The notes under the pieces are model-generated. The model was not told where the DNA came from, made no database searches, and saw only the letters and a list, made by a program, of their open reading frames with translations. Below are positions 1 to 5,275 of a stretch of DNA of 5,533 bases, one piece after another (the stretch's first letter is position 1; every line of letters starts with the position of its first letter). Both the position numbers and the translations under genes were made by a program. The stretch is from Leptolinea sp. (lineage in GTDB: Bacteria; Chloroflexota; Anaerolineae; Anaerolineales; Anaerolineaceae), in NCBI GenBank assembly GCA_022837205.1, contig JALHEL010000145.1, forward strand, positions 1 to 5,533, written 5' to 3'.

Positions 1-857
1 GCATCGGATGAGAAGTAAGAGGCAGCCTTCATAGCGGAACCGCCTTCTTTTTTGAATTCATCTTTTGCCAAATATCCGCCGAGACCGACGACGCAGGCAT
101 CTTTATCTAATCCGATGCTCTCCAAAGCGCGGACGGCACCGATCGTACCTTCTTCGTTGGCGCCGGTGACAAGCCATTTTTTAATTTCCGGATGAGCGGT
201 AAATATTGCGGAAGCAGCGATGTTTCCTTTTTCCGTCGTTCCGTCATAATCGGACTTAAAGATTTTGGATTTATCGAATTCGGGGAGCAGTTCCGTGAAT
301 TTGTTATATTCACCTTCCGCACGAGGAACGCAACTGGAAACAGTATCCATGGTCAGGATCAATAAGCCGACTTCGGGATCGGTTACCAAATTATTTTCCT
401 TTGCATAATTGGCAAGCCATTCGCCGTTTGCTTCACCGATGACATAAGCATTGATTCCGACCCACGGGACCAGTGGGACCAGTTTCTTGCCATCCGCATC
501 CTGTAACGCATCGTCCGCCGCAACAACGGGGATCTTTGCTTCCTGGAGTTTATCCACCACAGCCTGTGACAGTGTCTGGTCAGGAATGCAGGTAACGATG
601 CCGGTGGCTTTATTGGCGATCGCGTTATCAATTGCCTTGAGGTATTCTTCGGGGCTCATCTTTGCATCGACAAAAATGAATTCACCGCCTGCGGCTTCAA
701 CAGCTTTTTTAGCGGCTGCACCTTCATCGATGAACCAGGTCTGATCACCTGCTTTGTAAATGCCGTAGACAACTAATTTATTGTCTTCGGCGGAGACAGA
801 CATTACAAAGCCAAATACCATTGTTAAAAGTAAAACAAAAATACAAACCTTCTTCAT
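1..857 (-). CDS. araF: Periplasmic sugar-binding protein of an ABC importer, AraF-like (partial, C-terminus off the window)
   Basis: Substrate-binding protein that captures a monosaccharide in the periplasm and delivers it to the neighbouring permease and ATPase. Reading from the ATG at 857, 285 complete codons are visible and the frame is open to the window edge. Residues 1-23 are a Sec signal peptide: KK, a hydrophobic core, then VSA before Glu24. There is no lipobox Cys, so the protein should be soluble and periplasmic. The mature part resembles E. coli L-arabinose-binding protein: K35 and W41 (KAGDQTWF), tandem Asp D115-D116 (VVAADD), R179 and N234 (TGANEEG) fall where AraF has K10, W16, D89-D90, R151 and N205. 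The AraF positions N232 and D235 appear to be Y/G and K here (GLGGYLAK, 258-265), so sugar specificity is less certain than the family. GGAGG at 866-870 sits 8 nt before the ATG and fixes the start. About 40-50 C-terminal residues are probably missing. It is the last visible gene of the operon; enteric araFGH has this gene first. Confidence 0.88.
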   Translation of the reverse strand, partial: MKKVCIFVLLLTMVFGFVMSVSAEDNKLVVYGIYKAGDQTWFIDEGAAAKKAVEAAGGEFIFVDAKMSPEEYLKAIDNAIANKATGIVTCIPDQTLSQAVVDKLQEAKIPVVAADDALQDADGKKLVPLVPWVGINAYVIGEANGEWLANYAKENNLVTDPEVGLLILTMDTVSSCVPRAEGEYNKFTELLPEFDKSKIFKSDYDGTTEKGNIAASAIFTAHPEIKKWLVTGANEEGTIGAVRALESIGLDKDACVVGLGGYLAKDEFKKEGGSAMKAASYFSSD

Positions 858-872
858 TTCAGTATCCTCCTG

Positions 873-908
873 AAAAAATTTAACAATACCTTTCTTTTCG
901 TATTGTTA
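873..908 (-). terminator. Intercistronic hairpin plus T-run between permease and binding-protein genes
   Basis: A perfect 9-bp inverted repeat, TAACAATAC (881-889) and GTATTGTTA (900-908), encloses a 10-nt loop. Read on the minus strand it is followed after AA by six T's (878-873), and directly afterwards by the Shine-Dalgarno of the binding-protein gene. The shape is that of an intrinsic terminator, but the stem is AT-rich and sits inside an apparent operon. It may cause partial termination, or act as an mRNA processing or stabilising element that sets the ratio of binding protein to membrane components. The structure is seen; the role is inferred. Confidence 0.4.
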
Positions 909-915
909 TTGACCA

Positions 916-1929
916 TCAAATATTTCTCATGCTGGCTTCCAGCAACTCTTTTTCATGTCGTTCTTTCCGGATATAGTCGGAAGTCAGCGCAAATAAGAGC
1001 AAAGCTCCGCGGGCGACATATTGCCAGAAAGTCGGCACATTTACCATGATCAAGCCGGTATTGAAGGCTTGAATCAGAATAATTCCCAGAATGGTCCCTC
1101 CCATATTTCCGACGCCGCCGGTAAAGGAAACTCCTCCCAAAATCACGGCGGTAATCGAATCGAATTCCAGGTTTACATTCGCGGCCGGCTGTCCGGAATT
1201 CATTCTTGCCGCAAAGATGATGCCCCCGATGCCGCAGAAAATTCCCATCATTACAAAGGATATCGTCACAATTCTTTGCGGATTCAACCCGGCTAACCTT
1301 GCGGCATCTTTGTTCCCGCCGATCGCATAAACGCTTCGACCGAATTTGGTTTTCGATAAGATGAATCCGAAAATGACGATTGAGACGATCATTACCCAGA
1401 CGGAAAACGGGACGCCTAAAAAGCGCATCTTCCCGATCTTAATAAAGTTTGCGTTACTGATTGCTATCGGTTTCCCGTCGCAAAGAATATAAGCAAAGCC
1501 ACGAATGATGGATTGGCTGACCAAGGTTGCGATGAACGCTTCCAATTTGATTTTATTTACCATCCAGGCATTGAAAAAACCGACCACGGCGGCAGCGGCA
1601 ATCGTTATAAGAATCGCTATGCCTAACGGAATCGCGATTTTCACCAAATAGGCACATAAGACTCCGGAAAAAGCAGCCAAAGAGCCGGGCGACAAATCAT
1701 TTTGTCCGGCAATAATTAAATAAGTATGACCGATTGCTACCAATCCGATGAGCGAACCGGCAACCAACAGATTGATGATGTTCTGCTTGCTCATAAAATT
1801 GGGATTCAGAAAAGTAAACATTGCGAAAACGACAATAATCGCGATCAGCAATACCAATTTATCGTTGCCGATAAAGTTTGTTATACGAGTGATTGTTTTC
1901 TTGATTCCTTTTTCTTCTTCCATAGTCAT
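916..1929 (-). CDS. araH: Sugar ABC transporter permease, AraH/RbsC family
   Basis: Inner-membrane permease of a sugar importer of the ribose/arabinose/galactose class, expected to work as a dimer with the adjacent ATPase. From the ATG at 1929 it has 337 residues, normal for the family (E. coli AraH is about 330). It is almost entirely hydrophobic helices, with a charged N-terminus and a basic-acidic C-terminal tail (RKERHEKELLEAS). Family landmarks in order: GQNDLSPGS (75-83, usually DLSVGS), KLEAFIATL (128-136), AYILCDGKPIAI (146-157, close to AraH AYIISDGK), the cytoplasmic coupling stretch FGRSVYAIGGNKDAARLAG (about 196-214), ARMNSGQP (241-248) and ILGGVSFTGGVGN (263-275). It lies just downstream of the ATPase gene. 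The start is uncertain: ATG at 1923 and an in-frame TTG at 1944 are alternatives, and the AAAAGGA at 1951-1945 is 15 nt from the ATG at 1929, longer than ideal. Confidence 0.9.
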   Translation of the reverse strand: MTMEEEKGIKKTITRITNFIGNDKLVLLIAIIVVFAMFTFLNPNFMSKQNIINLLVAGSLIGLVAIGHTYLIIAGQNDLSPGSLAAFSGVLCAYLVKIAIPLGIAILITIAAAAVVGFFNAWMVNKIKLEAFIATLVSQSIIRGFAYILCDGKPIAISNANFIKIGKMRFLGVPFSVWVMIVSIVIFGFILSKTKFGRSVYAIGGNKDAARLAGLNPQRIVTISFVMMGIFCGIGGIIFAARMNSGQPAANVNLEFDSITAVILGGVSFTGGVGNMGGTILGIILIQAFNTGLIMVNVPTFWQYVARGALLLFALTSDYIRKERHEKELLEASMRNI

Positions 1930-1958
1930 TTCCGGTATTTTCAATCCTTTTCAGCGAT

Positions 1959-3467
1959 TTAGTCAATCATGCTCATACTTAAAACCAATGCTTCGGTTGC
2001 TGTTTCCCGATTTATTTCACCCACAATTTTTCTGGATCTCATGACAATAATTCGATCGGAAAGACCTAAAACTTCAGGCAATTCGGAAGAAATGAGAATG
2101 ATTCCGAGCCCTTGTTTTGCAAATGCACAAATCATTTGATAAAACTCGGATTTTGTTCCGACATCAATCCCTTTGGTCGGCTCATCCAAAATCAACACTT
2201 TGGGCATCGTGGAAATTCCGCGCGCCACGATGCATTTCTGTTGATTCCCGCCGGACAATTCGACTATTCTTTTTAGCGGGGATGGCGTCTTGATGTGAAA
2301 TTCATCGATACATTTTTCCGCAATTTGCAGTTCCTTTTTGCTGTCAATAATTCCGAATTTATTTGCATTCTTATCGAGCAGAGAAATATTAATATTTCCG
2401 GAAACATTTAAATTTGACAGAATCCCCTGCATTTTTCGGTCTTCCGGAACGAGTACGATACCGTTTTTCATTGCTTCCTTCGGCGAAGAGTTATGAATCT
2501 TTTTGCCTTCCAAAGATATTTCTCCGCCTTTTCGTTTATCCGCGCCGATCACGGCACGCATCAGTTCGGTCCTGCCGGCACCTACCAAACCACTGAAGCC
2601 GAGGACCTCTCCTTTCCGCAGTTGAAAAGAGCACTCTTTGACAAATTCCGAAGAGACGTCCTTAACGTCGAGTAATACGTCTCCGATCTCTTTATTTCGA
2701 TCAAGATTTAAGAAGATATCGCCCAGATCTCTGCCGACCATCATTTTGATCATTTCTTTTTCCGACACTTCACCGGTCTTGATGGTCGTGATGTATTTCC
2801 CGTCTTTAAAAATGGCAACCCGATCAGTAATCTGTTGAATTTCTTTTAGACGATGGGAAACATAAATAATGATTTTATTTTCTTTCTTCAGTTTTCGGAT
2901 GATTCCGAAGAGGATATCAATTTCCGAGTCACTCAGACTTGCCGTCGGCTCATCAAAGCAGATCACTTTGAGATTTTCCCGGCTGTATGCTTTCATAATT
3001 TCGACCATTTGTTGAAAGGCGATGCTCAAATCCTTAACTTTTGTGGTCGGATTGATTGGCAGTCCGAAATCCTTAATAATGGCGGCAGCCATCTTGTTCG
3101 CTTTTTTTACATTAATAATTCCGAAATTGTTTACCGGCATTCTTCCCAGAAAAATATTTTCGGCAACGGTCAGTTCCATCAGAATCTGACGTTCCTGATA
3201 AATGACGCTGATTCCCTCTTCGATTGCTTCCTGGGGAGAGTTGAATTTCTTTTCAACGCCATTAATCAAATATTTCCCTTTATCCGGTTGGTAATCGCCG
3301 TTCAGAATTTTAAGAAGAGTGGATTTTCCGGCTCCGTTTTCTCCCAGAAATGCTAAAACTTCACCGCTGCGGGCGGTAAAAGAAACATTGTCCAGAGCTT
3401 TGACGCCCGGAAAATATTTTGAAATTTCTGAAAACTCTAAAATGTTCTCTTCCTGAAGGTTATCCAT
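1959..3467 (-). CDS. araG: Sugar ABC transporter ATP-binding protein, AraG-like (two nucleotide-binding domains)
   Basis: Cytoplasmic ATPase that powers monosaccharide import, with two fused nucleotide-binding domains as in AraG, RbsA and MglA. The length of 502 residues is typical. Domain 1: Walker A GENGAGKST (42-50), Q-loop YQE (90-92), degenerate signature LSIAFQQ (147-153), Walker B VICFDEPT (168-175), H-loop SHR (204-206). Domain 2: degenerate Walker A GLVGAGRTE (293-301, Arg in place of Lys), PEDRK (341-345), canonical signature LSGGNQQK (404-411), Walker B VLILDEPTKGID (424-435), then SSELPE (460-465) where an H-loop would be. A canonical first Walker A with an altered second one is normal for this family. 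MVGRDLGDIF (243-252) closely matches AraG (MVGRDIGDIY) and favours the arabinose branch over ribose or galactose. The ATG at 3467 has AGGA at 3480-3477, 9 nt upstream. It is the first gene of the operon, and its stop lies 29 nt before the chosen permease ATG. Confidence 0.93.
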   Translation of the reverse strand: MDNLQEENILEFSEISKYFPGVKALDNVSFTARSGEVLAFLGENGAGKSTLLKILNGDYQPDKGKYLINGVEKKFNSPQEAIEEGISVIYQERQILMELTVAENIFLGRMPVNNFGIINVKKANKMAAAIIKDFGLPINPTTKVKDLSIAFQQMVEIMKAYSRENLKVICFDEPTASLSDSEIDILFGIIRKLKKENKIIIYVSHRLKEIQQITDRVAIFKDGKYITTIKTGEVSEKEMIKMMVGRDLGDIFLNLDRNKEIGDVLLDVKDVSSEFVKECSFQLRKGEVLGFSGLVGAGRTELMRAVIGADKRKGGEISLEGKKIHNSSPKEAMKNGIVLVPEDRKMQGILSNLNVSGNINISLLDKNANKFGIIDSKKELQIAEKCIDEFHIKTPSPLKRIVELSGGNQQKCIVARGISTMPKVLILDEPTKGIDVGTKSEFYQMICAFAKQGLGIILISSELPEVLGLSDRIIVMRSRKIVGEINRETATEALVLSMSMID

Positions 3468-3494
3468 CGGTGTGAATCCTATATAAACCTTTTA

Positions 3495-3510
3495 TTTGGA
3501 TATGCCCAAA
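3495..3510. promoter_or_regulatory. Small operator-like palindrome in the araG leader
   Basis: TTTGG (3495-3499) and CCAAA (3506-3510) are inverted around a 6-nt spacer. The site lies just downstream of the transcription start expected from the candidate minus-strand promoter, where a repressor could block transcription. Five-bp arms can occur by chance in a region of this size, so support is weak. Confidence 0.25.
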
Positions 3511-3522
3511 CCGTAAAAAATA

Positions 3523-3551
3523 TTTATGCTTCCGAAAGAAGATCTTGTAAA
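3523..3551 (-). promoter_or_regulatory. Candidate sigma70-type promoter of the transporter operon
   Basis: On the minus strand TTTACA (3551-3546, five of six matches to TTGACA) is followed after exactly 17 nt by CATAAA (3528-3523, four of six matches to TATAAT). Transcription would start near 3516, leaving a leader of about 50 nt before the araG ATG. The inverted repeat at 3571-3603 lies about 20 bp upstream of the -35 element, a usual place for an activator. In AT-rich DNA such matches arise easily, so this is a candidate only. Confidence 0.4.
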
Positions 3552-3570
3552 TATTAGACTATTAAAAATT

Positions 3571-3603
3571 TTATTATGATATTCTTTGAAAATATCATAA
3601 TAA
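3571..3603. repeat. Perfect 13-bp inverted repeat, probable regulator binding site
   Basis: TTATTATGATATT (3571-3583) is exactly inverted as AATATCATAATAA (3591-3603) around the 7-nt spacer CTTTGAA. A perfect match over 13 bp is much longer than the other palindromes in this region. Neither strand shows a good T-run directly after it and the arms are nearly all A/T, so a terminator is unlikely. Its position upstream of the candidate operon promoter fits an operator or activator site for a dimeric regulator. The repeat is seen; the binding role is inferred. Confidence 0.6.
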
Positions 3604-3721
3604 TAAAAATATCTGATTTCATCATACTTCAGAATAATAACTGTTTGTTATAGAATGTTGCGATGCTATTTAAATAAATTGCTATTTTTACCATCGGGAT
3701 ATCCGGTTGATTATTTCGGTC

Positions 3722-3727
3722 TATACT
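3722..3727 (+). promoter_or_regulatory. Candidate -10 element of the mutarotase gene
   Basis: TATACT matches the -10 consensus at five of six positions and would place the transcription start near 3734, about 55 nt before the mutarotase ATG. No recognisable -35 hexamer occurs 16-18 nt upstream; that space holds the palindrome GGATATCC (3697-3704) instead. The promoter could depend on an activator, or the match could be chance. Confidence 0.33.
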
Positions 3728-3775
3728 AACATTTGTGCTCCCTAAAAAGGATCATAAAAGGAATAATCCTGACGG

Positions 3776-3780
3776 AAGGA
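3776..3780 (+). promoter_or_regulatory. Ribosome binding site that sets the mutarotase start
   Basis: AAGGA at 3776-3780 lies 8 nt before the ATG at 3789. It decides against the longer reading frame from the GTG at 3735, whose first 18 residues would be an unconserved charged extension. The 9-mer AAGGAATAA occurs here (3776-3784) and again 18 nt upstream (3758-3766). Confidence 0.8.
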
Positions 3781-3788
3781 ATAACTTT

Positions 3789-4790
3789 ATGCGGACTTTT
3801 CGAATGAAAAACAGAAACGGAATTGAAGTGGGATTCAATTCGGCAGGTGCCTCGATTGCCTATGTTTTGACACCGGATCGTTACGGTAATTTTAAAAATA
3901 TTGCGCTTACTTTACCGGAACCAAAAGATTATTTGAATAATGAAATATATGCCGGGGCAACAGTCGGCCCGGTAGCGGGTCGTATCAAAGACGGCATCCT
4001 TCCGGTTTTGGACCAGACGTATCATCTCTGCCGAAACGAGGGAAACAATACTCTGCACGGCGGAGAAAAGAACTTCGCCCATGTTATTTGGAATATGACC
4101 GATTTTAGGGAAAATGAAGATGAGGCTTCGCTTCGGTTTTCCTATACGGCGCCGGATGGCGAAAACGGATTCCCGGGAAATCGGAAAGTCTCGGTAGAAT
4201 ATATCTTGAACAGGCTGAATCAACTCATTATTTCATACACCGCCGAGACGGACAAACCCACTTATCTCAATATAACCAATCATTGTTATTGGAATCTATC
4301 GGGGGATTTTAATAGGGATGCCTACGATCATATTCTTAAAATAAATGCCGATACGGTTTATTACAATGACATTCAATTTTTACCCACCGAATATGTCGAT
4401 GTTAAAAATTCCCCTTTTGATTTCCAAACTCCGCGAAAAATCCGCGATGCTTTTTTGAATTTTCCCGATCATGAACAACTTAAACTGAATAAAGGTTTTA
4501 ATCATGCTTACTTGACAAAAGGCGATGAGGCTGTCTTTTTATCGGATAACAAGAGCGGAAGAACATTGACAATATCCACCGATTATCCTTGTGTCGTTTT
4601 TTATTCAGGGGGATTTCTGGATCAGATCTCCGGTAATGAAAATCAACGGAGACCGGCGGTTGGCTCCGGATTGGCATTTGAAGCGCAATATCTACCCGAC
4701 GCTCCCCAATTGATGGGTGACTCTCTGCCCATTTTATTTCCGGGGATGATTTATCGGAAAAAGATTGTTTTCGGTTTCGGAACGAAATGA
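3789..4790 (+). CDS. galM: Aldose 1-epimerase (galactose mutarotase family) with Asn at a conserved Asp position
   Basis: Interconverts the alpha and beta anomers of an aldose such as galactose, glucose or arabinose, supplying the anomer the next enzyme needs. The 333 residues match the usual family length. No signal peptide is seen, so it should be cytoplasmic. Family motifs in order: GATVGPVAGRIKDG (56-69, R65), NNTLHGGEKNF (86-96, H90), NITNHCYWNLSG (161-172, H165), GFNHAYL (236-242) and GLAFEAQYLPD (294-304, E298). R65, H90, H165 and E298 correspond to R71, H96, H170 and E304 of Lactococcus lactis GalM, the two His and the Glu being catalytic. Spacings agree within one residue. Position 238, matching substrate-binding Asp243, is Asn (AAT, 4500-4502). 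The gene is divergent from the sugar importer, which suggests action on the imported sugar, and ends at a strong terminator. The family call is firm; activity and preferred sugar are not. Confidence 0.92.
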   Translation: MRTFRMKNRNGIEVGFNSAGASIAYVLTPDRYGNFKNIALTLPEPKDYLNNEIYAGATVGPVAGRIKDGILPVLDQTYHLCRNEGNNTLHGGEKNFAHVIWNMTDFRENEDEASLRFSYTAPDGENGFPGNRKVSVEYILNRLNQLIISYTAETDKPTYLNITNHCYWNLSGDFNRDAYDHILKINADTVYYNDIQFLPTEYVDVKNSPFDFQTPRKIRDAFLNFPDHEQLKLNKGFNHAYLTKGDEAVFLSDNKSGRTLTISTDYPCVVFYSGGFLDQISGNENQRRPAVGSGLAFEAQYLPDAPQLMGDSLPILFPGMIYRKKIVFGFGTK

Positions 4791-4798
4791 GATAAATT

Positions 4799-4854
4799 TA
4801 AACCCCATCTCGGCTTAATCGGAAGCGCCGAACCGGATGGGGTTTACGGTTTTT
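4799..4854 (+). terminator. Intrinsic terminator after the mutarotase gene
   Basis: TAAACCCCATC (4799-4809) pairs perfectly with GATGGGGTTTA (4836-4846). An inner CGGC/GCCG pairing (4811-4814 with 4827-4830) continues the stem past a small bulge. Five T's follow at 4850-4854 after a short ACGG interval. The hairpin begins 8 nt after the mutarotase stop codon. The gap between stem and T-run is slightly longer than ideal, but the GC-rich stem and placement make this the clearest terminator in the window. Confidence 0.8.
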
Positions 4855-4873
4855 CTTATGTTTGTGTTCTTAG

Positions 4874-4909
4874 GGGATCCGGCCGGTTCCGTTCTTTTCA
4901 GCCGGTCCC
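4874..4909. other. Second GC-rich hairpin in the convergent intergenic region
   Basis: GGGATCCGG (4874-4882) pairs with CCGGTCCC (4902-4909), eight base pairs with one bulged T and a 19-nt loop. On the plus strand only TTT follows, and on the minus strand there is no T-run. It could be a back-up structure for the mutarotase terminator or the 3' end structure of the converging small gene. The function is not shown by the sequence. Confidence 0.3.
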
Positions 4910-5020
4910 TTTATCTCAAATTCGAAAATATTCCCGCATACAAATATCATCCATACTTGCCGTACGGAAGCGTCCGGTCCTTCTCCCGAATTGTAATCAG
5001 AGAAATCTTCTCGGCGATTC

Positions 5021-5206
5021 TTATTTCAGGAATGTATTGTCTCTTTTGACGGGTGGATTTTGCGGTTTCTTTTCCGGTTCCTGGTTCTTATTTACCATGT
5101 CCTTTTCGGAATAATTGAATTCTTTTTTTTCCGATTCTTTTTCAGAAAAGTTTTGTTTTGTCTCCTTCAACTCCGAATCCGTCTTGTTCATTTTTGGCAT
5201 ATCCAT
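5021..5206 (-). CDS. Small highly charged hypothetical protein (61 residues)
   Basis: Not recognised as a known family. The protein is almost all hydrophilic: rich in Lys, Glu, Asn and Ser, with repeated SEKE/SEKK/SEKD runs (about 21-35), then QEPEKKPQNPPVKR (42-55). No Cys, Trp, signal peptide or membrane segment is present. Such composition suggests a disordered or nucleic-acid-associated protein, but that is inference. The strongest support is GGAGG at 5216-5212, 5 nt before the ATG at 5206. A second in-frame ATG at 5200 has an 11-nt spacing. The open frame extends to an ATG at 5275, but that one has no ribosome binding site. The gene converges on the mutarotase and shows no functional link to sugar uptake. 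Low complexity leaves a real chance that the frame is not a gene. Confidence 0.5.
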   Translation of the reverse strand: MDMPKMNKTDSELKETKQNFSEKESEKKEFNYSEKDMVNKNQEPEKKPQNPPVKRDNTFLK

Positions 5207-5211
5207 ATTCT

Positions 5212-5216
5212 CCTCC
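5212..5216 (-). promoter_or_regulatory. Consensus Shine-Dalgarno of the small charged ORF
   Basis: GGAGG followed by AGAAT and the ATG at 5206. A full consensus site at functional spacing in front of a 61-codon frame is the main reason to treat the ORF as possibly translated and to choose this start over the upstream ATG at 5275. Confidence 0.5.
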
Positions 5217-5275
5217 GTTCCATTTAATAAATCTTTCCTCCCTCTGATGAGGAAAAAAACGGATTGAAATTTCAT

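Larger units (their letters stand above)
3468..3788. other. Divergent AT-rich control region between the transporter operon and the mutarotase gene
   Basis: No coding sequence is supported here. The stretch is markedly more AT-rich than its neighbours and separates two divergent transcription units. It carries a perfect inverted repeat (3571-3603), a small palindrome (3495-3510), the 8-bp palindrome GGATATCC (3697-3704), and GCTATTT directly repeated at 3665-3671 and 3681-3687 around ATTTAAAT. Candidate promoters for both directions are listed separately. The arrangement suits shared regulation of uptake and mutarotase genes by a sugar-responsive regulator. No regulator gene is present in the window. 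Confidence 0.75.

Noticed and set aside
451..744. Plus-strand 97-codon frame, and minus-strand frames at 107-322 and 383-631
   Set aside because: All are shadows of the binding-protein gene, whose frame is continuous from 857 to the window edge and matches the AraF family.
2853..3356. Long plus-strand open frame (167 codons) opposite the ATPase gene
   Set aside because: It lies wholly inside araG on the other strand, has no recognisable domain, and the minus-strand frame has unmistakable ABC motifs.
3735..3788. GTG start giving the mutarotase 18 extra N-terminal residues
   Set aside because: No ribosome binding site precedes the GTG, the extension is not family-like, and the ATG at 3789 has AAGGA at 8 nt.
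3912..4223. Minus-strand 103-codon frame inside the mutarotase gene
   Set aside because: It is antisense to conserved mutarotase motifs and has no family resemblance of its own.
4837..5049. Plus-strand 70-codon frame downstream of the mutarotase
   Set aside because: Its ATG lies inside the terminator stem, there is no ribosome binding site, and no family is recognisable.
5207..5275. Longer version of the small ORF from the ATG at 5275
   Set aside because: No Shine-Dalgarno precedes that ATG, while the internal ATG at 5206 has a consensus GGAGG.
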